The translations under genes and the position numbers were made by a program. This document shows positions 1-10,477 of a stretch of DNA of 64,000 nt, one piece after another (position 1 is the first letter of the stretch; each line of letters starts with the position of its first letter). The notes below the pieces were generated by a model that saw only the letters and a list, made by a program, of their open reading frames with translations, had not been told where the DNA came from and did no database searches. Where the stretch lies: the NCBI GenBank assembly GCA_020634155.1, contig JACKCI010000002.1, positions 620,001 through 684,000 on the forward strand, in the 5' to 3' direction. This DNA comes from Anaerolineales bacterium (lineage in GTDB: Bacteria; Chloroflexota; Anaerolineae; Aggregatilineales; J027).

Positions 1-325
1 CTGTGTGTGCGTTTGGTCGGTGTGGTGAACCACGCCGACACGCCAGATTGAACCACCATGTTCGATCTGGGGTGCGTCACGTGGGCGTGGCGCATCAGCC
101 TCACGGGCGCATGACGTGCCAGCGTTTTAGCTGGCGACACCCGCCGACGTGGAAAATGGCGTGTTGCAGACAATCGTCTTGCAGCACAATCATCATGTCA
201 GACAGATAAGCAATTTGCGTCGGGGGTGTTCGGGTTGTCGTCCGCAGGGACTGCGCCGCGACAACCGGGGTTCGCTGCAAGGCGAACCCATGCATTACAT
301 GAATATGCGAATAAATATTCGTCGC
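1..325. other. Dense chain of stem-loops, candidate structured RNA
   Basis: No convincing gene lies here; the two short open frames lack ribosome sites and run across hairpins. Consecutive inverted repeats fill the stretch: 16-39 (GTCGG/CCGAC plus GTGGT/ACCAC), 43-70 (CCAGAT/ATCTGG plus GAA/TTC), 71-120 (GGTGCGTCA paired with TGACGTGCC if G-U pairs are allowed), 119-134 (CCAGC/GCTGG), 233-266 (GGTTGTCG/CGACAACC enclosing GCAG/CTGC), 268-289 (GGGTTCG/CGAACCC) and 308-321 (CGAATA/TATTCG). The segment is much more GC-rich than the operon that follows. It may be the 3' part of a structured non-coding RNA or the end of a mobile element that begins outside the window. The class is not recognised. 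Confidence 0.45.
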
Positions 326-356
326 TTATGCAGATAGATGTAGACAAAGATTGACT

Positions 357-369
357 AGGAATAGCCATG
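357..369 (+). promoter_or_regulatory. Ribosome binding site and start of the defence operon
   Basis: AGGA at 357-360 lies six bases before the ATG at 367. It fixes the start of the first gene of the + strand operon. No confident -35/-10 pair was identified between the stem-loop region and this site. Confidence 0.4.
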
Positions 370-3300
370 ATAGATCAAACCAATGTCACCTTACGAGCAG
401 GTATGATAGTTCGTATTCCATTCGATACTGACGATCCTGAAGCAACAGGAGGTGATTACCGTGAGTTTCGCACTGGTCATATAACTGATGTGGATTACGA
501 TCAGCGACGTACAACTATAAAGTTCTTACACATTGATATGGGACGTGAGTACACTGAAGAACGTCTAGTTGATATTGCAGATATCGAACGATGCCTTTTA
601 CCCGAAGATATTCATGTACGCCTCAAATCGCAAAAGGGTCAACATCGGCTTTTGACCTGCACCACAAACGTATTTAACAACGATTGCCTAGTAGATTATT
701 ATGTGCAGATTAGTGACACTATCGAGGTCATAAGTGAAGTGGATATCCTCTTTAGTTCGCATTTACAAGCACCTAACCCTCTTCATCAGTTGAAAAGTTA
801 TGAACTCCATAATCCAGTTTGGTTAACAAAACGCAATCAGATTCTTGAGAGTTATCGCGCACTCCAAAATGCTACATTTGGGATTGAATCATTAGTTGGA
901 ACTCGAGTTCAATTACTTGCACATCAAGCTGAGGTGATTGCCGAGGCATTGAGTAATAGTCGATGTCGCTATGTCCTTGCTGATGAAGTTGGTCTTGGGA
1001 AGACTATTGAAGCTTGTGTAATCTTGAAATCTCTGAAACAGCGGGAAGGGGTGAATGTACTTATCGTCGTGCCTAGTAGCTTGATCCGACAATGGCATAA
1101 CGAACTTGACAATAAGTTTTGGCTAACATTCCAGATAATAGATACACCCAAGAAAGTCAATCCGCAGTATCAAGATACAATTATTAGTTCGGAGGTTCTC
1201 TCCGAATCGGATATATTGCAACGATGGGTATTACTGCAAAGTTGGGAACTACTTGTCATCGATGAGGCACATCGTGCACGACAAAATAATAATCTCTATG
1301 ACACTTTGATGACACTGAGTGAACTTGCTAATCATGTACTTTTGTTATCGGCAACACCGATACAAAGAGAGGCACAAGAGTATATAGCTCTGCTCAAGTT
1401 ATTAGATCCCGTCCAATATGATCGCTTGGATCAAGTTGTTTTTGATAGTATGTTGAACGCACAACAACGCATACGTGAGGTTGTAGCGTACCTTGCTCGA
1501 GATTTAACACCAGAATATTTTAATGCAGACGACTTTAGAGATGAAATTGAGGTTATTGTTTCTGAGTTGGAACACGATAATATATTTCGTAGCCTTGTTG
1601 AGGCCGTGAAAACAAACGATGACTTAGATAAAGCAAGAGATGCTATAGCATACGTTAGCACTAACTATCGTATTGAATCTCAAATAATCCGCAATAGGCG
1701 CAAAACATTACGAGAACGCGATCAGCTAATACTGCCTGATCGACATTTTTCGATGGAATACGCTTATAAAGCGTCAGAATATGAGAAGAGGGTTCTACAG
1801 GCACTTCATGGTTATGCTGATTTATTCCAAACAAAGGCAGATTGCTTACCTCTTTTGCAAAATCTATTCCTTGCATTTGCCAGCTCTCCAGATGCCCTAT
1901 CAGTGCTTCTTAACATTCGACAGACAGGGTCAACCACAGATGTTCTTTGTACTCAAACAGACAAAATCGTTGAATATACGAGAATTCAGCATTATCCACC
2001 AGAAGAACACAGTATCCTACAAGAACTAGTCTGGCTGACTGAGAGATGGAAAACGGAAACAGACGAGAGACTGCGCCAACTTCCGTCTGACATTTCGCCA
2101 GATGAACCACACCGCTTAGCTCAAGCCGTGCGTGCTATAGACAATATAGTGCGACTCAAAAAGAAAAAGGTCGTTGTCTTTTCAAATTGGCATCCAACCA
2201 TCAAGAAGCTCAGACGAATTCTTGATATGAGATATGGCTCATCGCGGATTGCACAGTTTCTATTCGATATGACGGCAGAAGAACTACAGGCACAAGTGGA
2301 TCGATTTCAGTCTGAAGATGATTGTTTAATCCTCTTAACTGACGAATCTGGGGGAGAGGGACGAAACTTTCAAATCGCAGATTCTATTATACACATTGAT
2401 GTTCCTTGGACACCATCAACTATAGAACAGCGTATTGGACGGGTAGACAGATTGGGACGTGAAGGCGAAGTAAATTCTATAGTTCCTTTCGCTATCGATT
2501 CATTAGAAGGCGATCTTGTCACACTTTGGCAGGATGCGTTTAGATTATTCTCTGAGTCACTAAGCGGATTAGAAATTGTACTTGAGGCTGTTCAAGACAG
2601 GATTGCTCATGCATTTCTACAAGATTCGCGCGAAGGATTAGCAAACCTACGTGATCAAATGATTCAGAAAGCCGATGATTTGCGTATTGCAGTGGAAGAG
2701 GAACGCTACTATGAAGAAAATACAGGCAACCAAGAGTGGTCGCGTGAGCTTCGTAACTTATTAGACAGATATAATGATGGTGCTTTATTGGGGGAACCGA
2801 TACTAAAGTGGGCAAGTTTAGCAGGTTTACATCATCATTATAATCCGCACACTCGAATTGCACGGATTGGGCGCGATGATTTCAACATGAAGTCCATAAA
2901 AAACGCGAAGTTTGTCAATCCACCTAATATGTATGCGGCACTAGAGCGTTCAAGACGTCGTAACAATCAGGTACTTATAGGCACGTTTGACCGCCAAATT
3001 GCTGTCCGACGGGAGGATTTGATATTTTTTGCGCCTGGTGAACCTTGGACTGATAATATCTTACAGAATGCAATTCTATCAGACAGGGGACGGAGTTGTG
3101 CTATTCAGAGGATGAGTGAGAATATAAGGGATCCTTGGCATGGATTTGAATATCTGTTTACCTGCAAAGTTAACTCGCGTTCATTATTTGCTGAAGGACT
3201 ATTACCTGTGCATCTATTTAAGGCAGGTGAATTCTTCATGATCTCAGCCACACATAAGATTCTAGTGTCTTTTGAGGGTCAAATTATGCGCTACTCTAGT

Positions 3301-3705
3301 CCAGAAGCTGGTATTGTGCGAGCAGATTACAATAGGCAGATGGGTGATATACATTTAGGAAAAAGGGGTGGAAATCAGCCTCCATTACACGAATTGAAGT
3401 CACGCTTTACGTCCTTTCAGTGGCAAGAAGCAATTGACCAATCATTCAATATAGCGATGGCAAACCTCAAAGGTGATTATGCTGAACTGATAGAGGAAGA
3501 TGTGGAAACAGCACGAAATATACTAGATCAACGCATTCGGGGACAAATTGCCTCTCTTACATGGCTTCCAGAAGAAAAAAGACAGTATCGTGAAGATGAA
3601 CTCGTGGTAACAAAAAAAGTTAATACTGCTTTGTTAAATGGAATGGCGAATGCCGAATGGAATCTCGAATCGGTCTGTTTCTGGATGTTGGTGCCAACAC
3701 AATGA
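367..3705 (+). CDS. dpdE: SNF2-type helicase, DpdE-like
   Basis: This 1112-aa superfamily 2 ATPase has an N-terminal extension of about 180 residues, then Walker A DEVGLGKT (206-213), DEAH (299-302), SATP (about 328-331) and motif VI QRIGRVDR (688-695), followed by roughly 400 residues without recognised motifs. Proteins of this size and layout are DpdE, the SNF2 helicase of the Dpd restriction genes, thought to act on DNA lacking the cognate modification. It heads a run of genes in the order E-F-G-H-I-J-K, and that order is the main basis for the name. Its stop overlaps the next start as ATGA. A generic HepA/RapA-like remodeller is the alternative. The helicase assignment is certain; the Dpd family name is likely. 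Confidence 0.72.
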   Translation: MIDQTNVTLRAGMIVRIPFDTDDPEATGGDYREFRTGHITDVDYDQRRTTIKFLHIDMGREYTEERLVDIADIERCLLPEDIHVRLKSQKGQHRLLTCTTNVFNNDCLVDYYVQISDTIEVISEVDILFSSHLQAPNPLHQLKSYELHNPVWLTKRNQILESYRALQNATFGIESLVGTRVQLLAHQAEVIAEALSNSRCRYVLADEVGLGKTIEACVILKSLKQREGVNVLIVVPSSLIRQWHNELDNKFWLTFQIIDTPKKVNPQYQDTIISSEVLSESDILQRWVLLQSWELLVIDEAHRARQNNNLYDTLMTLSELANHVLLLSATPIQREAQEYIALLKLLDPVQYDRLDQVVFDSMLNAQQRIREVVAYLARDLTPEYFNADDFRDEIEVIVSELEHDNIFRSLVEAVKTNDDLDKARDAIAYVSTNYRIESQIIRNRRKTLRERDQLILPDRHFSMEYAYKASEYEKRVLQALHGYADLFQTKADCLPLLQNLFLAFASSPDALSVLLNIRQTGSTTDVLCTQTDKIVEYTRIQHYPPEEHSILQELVWLTERWKTETDERLRQLPSDISPDEPHRLAQAVRAIDNIVRLKKKKVVVFSNWHPTIKKLRRILDMRYGSSRIAQFLFDMTAEELQAQVDRFQSEDDCLILLTDESGGEGRNFQIADSIIHIDVPWTPSTIEQRIGRVDRLGREGEVNSIVPFAIDSLEGDLVTLWQDAFRLFSESLSGLEIVLEAVQDRIAHAFLQDSREGLANLRDQMIQKADDLRIAVEEERYYEENTGNQEWSRELRNLLDRYNDGALLGEPILKWASLAGLHHHYNPHTRIARIGRDDFNMKSIKNAKFVNPPNMYAALERSRRRNNQVLIGTFDRQIAVRREDLIFFAPGEPWTDNILQNAILSDRGRSCAIQRMSENIRDPWHGFEYLFTCKVNSRSLFAEGLLPVHLFKAGEFFMISATHKILVSFEGQIMRYSSPEAGIVRADYNRQMGDIHLGKRGGNQPPLHELKSRFTSFQWQEAIDQSFNIAMANLKGDYAELIEEDVETARNILDQRIRGQIASLTWLPEEKRQYREDELVVTKKVNTALLNGMANAEWNLESVCFWMLVPTQ

Positions 3706-6365
3706 ATAACGAACAAAAAATCCTAGCAATTCTTAAAGAGACGTTAGCGGCTGGCAATACAACTAAATCCATGCCACCTAATCTCAGCTCAATAATAACA
3801 GATGAAATAGCTGTTGCTCGTTCTCAAATCTTGTTTCGTTTTTGGGATGTATATCACTTATTCATACAGCAGCAAATCGGTGTTAACGATTTTTTGATAC
3901 TATTAAGACAGTTAATTCGTACTTATGGCAGTGTTGCTATACATCTAAGAATATGGCAACAGATTGTTGAAAAAGTCTCTGATTTTGGAATAGCTGGACG
4001 CGATTTAGGTAATGAAACAATTGAAACGAGTGCATTTGATTGGACATCAAGCTGGTTAGACGATGCCAGCAATATTGATCGGTTTGAAAATCGCATATTA
4101 GATGAAAAAATCATAGGCGATGGACTTATCGCTTCCATGGAAGGTAACTGGATTACATACCGTAGTGCAGCACAGAAAATAGCTGTCGATTCTTGGCTAT
4201 TTGCTTCAGAGGGAACTACAACTCTGGTTAGCCTCCCAACAGGTTCCGGTAAAAGCCTATGCACTATCCTTCCTGCTTGGTATGAGTCACGTGGAGGGGC
4301 TATTGCAAAAGGTACCACAATTGTTATAGTTCCTACTGTTGCGTTAGCTTATGACCAACAGAAACAAGCACAACGATTTTTTCCACAATCTCGTGGTGAT
4401 CTTTTTGAACCCTTGACTCGTACAGGTGCAACAAGTCAGGAAGAGCGTAAAGATATTGAGCAGGCGATATTGGATGGTACATTGCCGATTCTGTATACCT
4501 CACCAGAGTCTCTTCTACAATCAAACCTATATTACACATGTCTAAAGGCGGCAAAAAGAGGTCTTATTACCAGATTTGTTATTGATGAAGCCCATCTTAT
4601 TGAAATTTGGGGGGCAGATTTCCGTCCAGAGTTCCAGCTCTTATCTACATATAGAAGGCTACTACTTCAAGCAAGTGGCGGTAAACTGAAAACATTATTG
4701 TTAAGCGCGACTATAACTCCTAAAGGTTTTGATACTTTAGCGCATCTTTTTAGCGAACAAAATCGATTGATAACTATCCAAGCAAATCAGCTTCGCAATG
4801 AGATTGAGTACTACTTTAATTTCTCTCAAAGAGAAAGTACCCGTCGTAATAGGGTACTCGAAGCACTCAGATACTTACCTAGACCTGCCATATTATATGT
4901 TACACAACCTGAACAAGCTGAGGAATGGATTAACATATTACATCGTGAAGGATATAGCCGTATCGACGCTTTCCATGGGAAAACCCCGTCATCTCGTAGA
5001 TACGAATTAATCCAAGAATGGAGTGCGGACAAGATTGATATTATGGTTGCTACCTCCGCATTTGGGCTAGGGGTTGATAAGCGGCATGTTAGAACTGTAA
5101 TCCATGCAACCTTACCAGAGAATTTGGATAGGTTGTATCAGGAAGTTGGACGTGGTGGTAGAGATGGTTGCCGAGCTATTAGTTTGGTCTGTATTGCAGA
5201 AGATGATCATTCAATCGCACTCTCTTTGACACCTAAACGTATCACTGTTGAAAAGGCCTATCCACGCTGGCGAGCGATGATTGACGATGCTAAAAATCAT
5301 CCGAATGTGAATGATGTAATTCTAGTGAATCGTGATGCCACACGCAAAAATGAACCAACCATGCGTCCAGGACCAACAAATCAGGAGTGGAATTTTCGTA
5401 TGCTACTAATGATGCAACGAGCGGGAATGCTAGAGATTGCTGAAGTTCCGCCAATTTCCTCGGATGATGAACAAGAAATAAATTGGCTTCCCATCCGTAT
5501 ATTGAAACCAGAAATCTATAACAACAAAAAATCATTTGAGACAGCATTCGAAGTGTTTCGTACAAGCGAAATTGAAAGTATCAAGCAAAGTGTACAAAAT
5601 ACATTTCAACTTATTGCTGGCTACGTTAAAAAGAAGTCTGGTGATATAGAAAATCCACTGAATAGTTGCTTAGCCCTCAAAATTGGTCGTACTTATGAAC
5701 GGTCTCAGCTTGCTTGTAGTGGATGTCCCACCTGCCGCAACATCCCATTAAGTGAAAGACCTTATTTGCCACAACCCATAGAATTTCAAATTGATTATCC
5801 AGATGATTTAGCAACAGAAATAAAATCCCAACAGATATTAGATCAGACAGGCTCTATCCAACAGAAAATGAGTGGATGGAATCAGTTTACCTTAACATGG
5901 AAAGGTGACTTAGATGTTCGTACTCTAAGCAATCATTTAGGTGACATAGCTGGGATAATTTGGCGAGGCTTTGAACAAATAATTTACCCAGAATTTTTAT
6001 TTGAGGATAATAAATCTATACATACCTTCATAAAAGCTCTTTCCAAAGTTGATACAGGAAGAAATGAGTTTCTTCATCGTGTTATTCCAGCACGCTGGTT
6101 AGTTAACCTTAATGTGCCAATCTTGCCACTAAATACATTAGTGATATATCCAACCAATCCGTCCCTTGTGCAAGCTTTGTATGAACGCATAGTAGATGCT
6201 AAAACCGATAATATCTATTTACCTTCAACACTAAATATTGTTCATATAGATCAGCGGTTTAAAGATGGGCGTAAGTTTATTGATGTGGTTGATGGACTGA
6301 ATGAGCCCATAGAGTGGTTTGTACAAGTTGAAGAAGAACAAGAAGATGATTTTACGTTATTTTAG
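3702..6365 (+). CDS. dpdF: RecQ-like DEAD/DEAH helicase, DpdF-like
   Basis: This is an 887-aa ATP-dependent DNA helicase. The ATG at 3702 overlaps the upstream stop by four bases (ATGA) and is preferred over an in-frame upstream start at 3657. Helicase motifs are clear: PTGSGKS (179-185), DEAH (295-298), LSAT, a RecQ-like FGLGVDK segment and QEVGRGGRDG (480-489). After the helicase core comes a compact Cys cluster CSGCPTC (C672, C675, C678), which may bind metal as in RecQ zinc domains. The size and position match DpdF of the Dpd restriction module. The predicted role is unwinding or translocation on target DNA together with the other Dpd proteins. No nuclease motif is visible. Confidence 0.72.
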   Translation: MNNEQKILAILKETLAAGNTTKSMPPNLSSIITDEIAVARSQILFRFWDVYHLFIQQQIGVNDFLILLRQLIRTYGSVAIHLRIWQQIVEKVSDFGIAGRDLGNETIETSAFDWTSSWLDDASNIDRFENRILDEKIIGDGLIASMEGNWITYRSAAQKIAVDSWLFASEGTTTLVSLPTGSGKSLCTILPAWYESRGGAIAKGTTIVIVPTVALAYDQQKQAQRFFPQSRGDLFEPLTRTGATSQEERKDIEQAILDGTLPILYTSPESLLQSNLYYTCLKAAKRGLITRFVIDEAHLIEIWGADFRPEFQLLSTYRRLLLQASGGKLKTLLLSATITPKGFDTLAHLFSEQNRLITIQANQLRNEIEYYFNFSQRESTRRNRVLEALRYLPRPAILYVTQPEQAEEWINILHREGYSRIDAFHGKTPSSRRYELIQEWSADKIDIMVATSAFGLGVDKRHVRTVIHATLPENLDRLYQEVGRGGRDGCRAISLVCIAEDDHSIALSLTPKRITVEKAYPRWRAMIDDAKNHPNVNDVILVNRDATRKNEPTMRPGPTNQEWNFRMLLMMQRAGMLEIAEVPPISSDDEQEINWLPIRILKPEIYNNKKSFETAFEVFRTSEIESIKQSVQNTFQLIAGYVKKKSGDIENPLNSCLALKIGRTYERSQLACSGCPTCRNIPLSERPYLPQPIEFQIDYPDDLATEIKSQQILDQTGSIQQKMSGWNQFTLTWKGDLDVRTLSNHLGDIAGIIWRGFEQIIYPEFLFEDNKSIHTFIKALSKVDTGRNEFLHRVIPARWLVNLNVPILPLNTLVIYPTNPSLVQALYERIVDAKTDNIYLPSTLNIVHIDQRFKDGRKFIDVVDGLNEPIEWFVQVEEEQEDDFTLF

Positions 6366-6374
6366 GAGATCACT

Positions 6375-7274
6375 GTGGCATTTGAAGTGATTAGTTATGC
6401 ACTTAGCGCAACACCCAATCGTGTTTATGCAATGTTGAAGCTTATTGAAGAACTACAATCTAGCTCTCCTAGTGTGGATTTAGTCTATTCTCTTCTTCAA
6501 CCTGATAGCATAAACAAAAATAAAGAAAGTGCGGAATCTGTATATGGTATCCTGCAAAATCTTGGTATGGTCTCGCTTTCTCAAGATACTGAAAAAACTG
6601 TTCGTTTAGTAGATGATAGTTTCCTGCACTCTTTTGATGATTTTCGCACTAAAATGCAACAGAGCTTGCTGGGAGCAATCAAGCCTGAGGAAAACAACTA
6701 TCTTCTCACTCAGTTTACAGCTTGGTATGCAGTTTATAATCAACGAGTTCTTTCTCTAAGGCGTGAAGATCTTGAGCGAAAGTTTCACGAAGATTTATAT
6801 CCATCAATTATTGCGAGCAAATCAACACGGAAAATTAATGATACGGCTCTGCTCTCATGGGGATTGTGGGCACGTTTTCTAGGTTTCGGCAGAGAATATG
6901 CTTTTGCAAGAGGTCAACGCACACTTCTTCCTAACGCTTATGTCCGAGTCAATACATTACTGCCTAGCCTACTTCCACTGGATGGTAGTGAACTCCCCAT
7001 ACAGACGTTTTTGGACAATCTATCTTCCTACTGTCCAGAACTTGATGGCGGTTTGGTATTCAATAGAGTCTACGAGTCAGTTTATGCTCAGTCTTCTACT
7101 CAAACACATTTGAGTCTAATGCTTTCCTCTGCACTAAATACGCTTCATATCAACGGTATTATCGAATTAATAGATCGTGCCGATGCCTTGAATACTCGCC
7201 AGCTATTCCCATCTCAAAGTTATCAAAATAGAGTTTCACATCTTCGCTTTAGACAGGAGATAACAACAGCATGA
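6375..7274 (+). CDS. dpdG: Small protein of the Dpd restriction module, DpdG-like
   Basis: This 299-aa protein starts at a GTG with AGGAG six bases upstream (6364-6368). No catalytic motif is visible. The first 70 residues read as short helices followed by a hairpin, compatible with a winged-helix domain, and the rest is mostly helical. It lies between the RecQ-like helicase and the large ATPase, exactly where dpdG sits in Dpd clusters, and its length fits. Its end overlaps the next start (ATGA), so the two are translationally coupled. DpdG has no established biochemical function; a DNA-binding or adaptor role is only a guess. Confidence 0.58.
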   Translation: MAFEVISYALSATPNRVYAMLKLIEELQSSSPSVDLVYSLLQPDSINKNKESAESVYGILQNLGMVSLSQDTEKTVRLVDDSFLHSFDDFRTKMQQSLLGAIKPEENNYLLTQFTAWYAVYNQRVLSLRREDLERKFHEDLYPSIIASKSTRKINDTALLSWGLWARFLGFGREYAFARGQRTLLPNAYVRVNTLLPSLLPLDGSELPIQTFLDNLSSYCPELDGGLVFNRVYESVYAQSSTQTHLSLMLSSALNTLHINGIIELIDRADALNTRQLFPSQSYQNRVSHLRFRQEITTA

Positions 7275-10200
7275 CCTTCACTAAATATCAATGTTGGAAA
7301 ACAGAACGAATTGGGCGTGTTGTTGCTAAAGCCGCGTTAGATATTGATCGTACAACCTTTCTGGCAACTCATGTACCCATGCGCGATATCGTTTATGAAA
7401 AATCTCCACTTGAAATTCAAAATACGAGTGAACAAAATCTACTTGCTGAGCTTGAACGCATGGCACAGGAAGATATGCATGTTTTTACTGTGGTAAAGGG
7501 GATACCAGGTACAGGTAAGTCTCACCTTATTCGGTGGCTTTTTGAACGTTACAAACAGAATCATCGTCAAGATCGAGTCCTTTTAATCGAGCGGGCGAAT
7601 GCAAGTTTAAGAAAAACTATTCAACAGATAATCGACTCCGGTGTATTCCAAAGTTCGAAACTCAATGAACAACTCAATCAACTAAGAAATGCCTCTAACA
7701 TACTTTCTAGTGAAGGTTTAGCGGATACATTGTTAAACAACTTACAAGTGGCAACCAGTGAAGTCACTTGGCACGAAAAATTACACCATCGTATCGTTCC
7801 TGAGAAGATTAGTGTTTTTCTCCTTGACCAAACAGTTAGAGATCACTTCAAACAGGCAGATGGCCCGATTGAGCGTGTTGTTAAGTATTTGCAAGAAGGG
7901 CGTGGTATACGAAATGATGAAATACCGGGTTTTAAACCTGAAGACCTGATTTTTGATCCCCAGCAACGTGGTAAGATCCGTCAGGAAGGTTATCGAAATG
8001 TGCAGGAGGTAGCTGATGACATCAGCCGAGATAACAGTAAACAGAGAGAGCAACTGACACGTTATTTGAATTTTCTTCTGACACATTACGCGATAAGTAG
8101 AACTACTAATTTAACAGCGGCTGATCTTAGAGAAATGTTCAACGATCTTCGACAACATTTACGCCAACAAGGTCAAAGCCTTGCCTTATTCATCGAAGAT
8201 ATTACAGCATTTACGGGCATAGATGCGGGGTTAATTGATGTACTGATTACCCAGCATACAGGAGGCGATAATCAAGCATTCTGCCGCCTCACTTCAGTCA
8301 TCGGTATAACAGATGCATACTATTCTGATAATATTCCTGACAATGTGCGTGAAAGAATTACACATCAATTAACTTTGAGTGCACAGACCAGATTGGGAGA
8401 ATCAGATATGCTCCGGGATGAACGTACACTCATTGAATTTGCCGCTCGATATTTGAATGCAATTCGATTAGATGCAAATACGCTTGAGGAATGGGAAAAA
8501 CGAGGTGCTTTAGAAAATAGTTTGCCAAATGCGTGCCTGAGTTGCCAATATCGTGACACATGTCATTCAGCATTTGGATCTGCAGATATTGTAGACGATG
8601 CCAATCACAGCAACCAGGTTGGTCTCTATCCATTCAATGAAACAGCACTAGTTCGTATGTATAGAAATCTTGATGATAAGTTTTCCCGTACACCTCGGTC
8701 ACTACTAGATAATATTCTTTCTTACATCTTACAAAGTCATGGTGAAAAAGTCGCTGCTGGTCGGTTCCCCCCTCCCTCACAGAATCTAGCACCCGCAGTA
8801 AATATTCAAGAGTTTGAACCTACTGCACATGGGCGAATAGTGGAACAGGAAGGTGGACAGGACGCAGATCGATTAAAAACACTTTTACTCTATTGGGGAA
8901 ATCGGAGTGTCTATCAGAAAAACGAGACTGTAGGAGGACTATCCCCCAAAGTATACGAGGCATTTAGTCTACCCAAAATTAGTGGTCGTAGTGATAAGCC
9001 AGCTCCAATCAATACAACTGTAGTTATCCCGGACCAGAATAATGTGCCCCATTCTACAAGTGTCGATTCTCAGACATCGAATGAAACTACATCTTTAAAG
9101 CCCCCTGTGCAATCCCCATCAGTAGAAATTAAATCACATAGTGATTATTTGGATGATATTAGCAGATGGGCGAGTGAAGGATATTTACCGAGTCAGGTAG
9201 CTAACCTGCTTTTACAATGGTTAGCAGAATTATTCCGAACGGGTATTGATTGGGAGTCATATGGTGTTTCTCCGAATAGTTTTCCTATTCCGAGTCAAGC
9301 AAGCCGTTATTTTGCTATTGAAGGTCAGTCAGCACGAATTGAGCAAAATCGTTTAGTTTTTAACCGATCATCCTCTTTGCGTTATGCATTAGAAGCTATC
9401 GCAAATCTAAATGATCGAGAAATTGAGCTTAACTCGTCACAATATGGTGAACATTTAGTTGCGATTGAGAGTTGGCTTCAACAAGAAGAAAAACGTATTG
9501 TAGATTTTATACGTCTGAGAGCAAAAGTTGATGTGCCTGATAACTTATTAGGGCAGTTGCTTATTCAAAATGCTGTTTTGCTGACTTGCCTATCAGGTGA
9601 TCTTAAAGCTAATCTATCTATTGAGAATTTATATCAACAGGTTATCTCGTCATCACACGGGACATCGGATGTACAAGAGTCTAAATGGCAAAAGATTATT
9701 TCAGATAATAACTTACCAATCTCATGGCAACAACTAGTCAAAGACCTCCTACGCAATCGCGCCGCACCAATGATGTTACAGGCTACTCTAGAACACTTCA
9801 ATGCCCCGCAAGGTGACAGTAGAGAAGTTCTATTCTTACATGCTTCTTCTGTATTTCGGTCACTGGTGGAATTTGAGAATAGGAAATGGGAACTCCTTGA
9901 GCTGCCTGAAAACTTAGATAAAGAACTAGGTCATCAAGAATGGGATAATGCAATTTTTATCAATAGAAAGCTCAAGGGCAAGAATGGATTTAATAAAGTT
10001 ATTGAAGATGTTTATGCTGAATTGCAGAAGCACTTTCAAAGACTAAAAGAATTTGTCGGGGATCATGAATTAAAGCCTCTTTTCAACATAATTGATGACT
10101 TGCTACGAAATATTAATAACATTCACGCAATCGATCCTAGTTTAGCCTACGAGCTGAAGCGTCTGGATGCGGATAGCCTAGATCATCTGCTCAAAATGTC

Positions 10201-10477
10201 GGAGCAAGCTCTGACTTACCAGAGTTTGAACGAACAAGCCCAATTTATTTCAAAGGGTTATAGAGAAATCGTAATTCCATTGCGGAAATATGCTGATTAT
10301 TTTGAACGCTTTACAACAGAAATGCGAAAGGTTCAATCAGCTCTACAGGCAAATAGAGCATCATTGGTTGAGACTGAGAAAGCTGAGGAACTAATAAAGA
10401 CTACTACAGAAATTTATGATAGCACTCTCATGGAATTAGACTTATCTAGTCAGAAAGATGACACCGATGCTTCCTGA
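7271..10477 (+). CDS. dpdH: Large P-loop ATPase with Cys cluster, DpdH-like
   Basis: This 1068-aa protein has Walker A GIPGTGKSH (77-85) and a Walker B-like segment FIEDI (E309, D310), typical of STAND/AAA-type ATPases. A short cluster C422-x2-C425-x5-C431-H432 could hold a metal or an Fe-S cluster. A linker rich in Ser/Pro/Thr near residues 590-620 separates the N-terminal ATPase half from a long helical C-terminal half with coiled-coil character. The length and position match DpdH, the ATP-binding component of Dpd restriction. It probably drives assembly or senses DNA state; that role is inferred. The start overlaps the previous stop, and the next gene overlaps this one by 20 bases. Confidence 0.65.
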   Translation: MTFTKYQCWKTERIGRVVAKAALDIDRTTFLATHVPMRDIVYEKSPLEIQNTSEQNLLAELERMAQEDMHVFTVVKGIPGTGKSHLIRWLFERYKQNHRQDRVLLIERANASLRKTIQQIIDSGVFQSSKLNEQLNQLRNASNILSSEGLADTLLNNLQVATSEVTWHEKLHHRIVPEKISVFLLDQTVRDHFKQADGPIERVVKYLQEGRGIRNDEIPGFKPEDLIFDPQQRGKIRQEGYRNVQEVADDISRDNSKQREQLTRYLNFLLTHYAISRTTNLTAADLREMFNDLRQHLRQQGQSLALFIEDITAFTGIDAGLIDVLITQHTGGDNQAFCRLTSVIGITDAYYSDNIPDNVRERITHQLTLSAQTRLGESDMLRDERTLIEFAARYLNAIRLDANTLEEWEKRGALENSLPNACLSCQYRDTCHSAFGSADIVDDANHSNQVGLYPFNETALVRMYRNLDDKFSRTPRSLLDNILSYILQSHGEKVAAGRFPPPSQNLAPAVNIQEFEPTAHGRIVEQEGGQDADRLKTLLLYWGNRSVYQKNETVGGLSPKVYEAFSLPKISGRSDKPAPINTTVVIPDQNNVPHSTSVDSQTSNETTSLKPPVQSPSVEIKSHSDYLDDISRWASEGYLPSQVANLLLQWLAELFRTGIDWESYGVSPNSFPIPSQASRYFAIEGQSARIEQNRLVFNRSSSLRYALEAIANLNDREIELNSSQYGEHLVAIESWLQQEEKRIVDFIRLRAKVDVPDNLLGQLLIQNAVLLTCLSGDLKANLSIENLYQQVISSSHGTSDVQESKWQKIISDNNLPISWQQLVKDLLRNRAAPMMLQATLEHFNAPQGDSREVLFLHASSVFRSLVEFENRKWELLELPENLDKELGHQEWDNAIFINRKLKGKNGFNKVIEDVYAELQKHFQRLKEFVGDHELKPLFNIIDDLLRNINNIHAIDPSLAYELKRLDADSLDHLLKMSEQALTYQSLNEQAQFISKGYREIVIPLRKYADYFERFTTEMRKVQSALQANRASLVETEKAEELIKTTTEIYDSTLMELDLSSQKDDTDAS

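Noticed and set aside
76..85. CACGTG at about position 78 as another parS
   Set aside because: Only the six-base centre is shared, without the extended palindrome, and it falls in a hairpin arm.
3..337. Short open frames of about 60-68 codons on both strands in the first 340 bases
   Set aside because: They cross the stem-loops, lack ribosome sites and overlap each other; no protein-like composition.
3657..3701. Upstream extension of the RecQ-like helicase start
   Set aside because: It overlaps the previous gene by 49 bases; ATG 3702 with ATGA coupling is the natural start.
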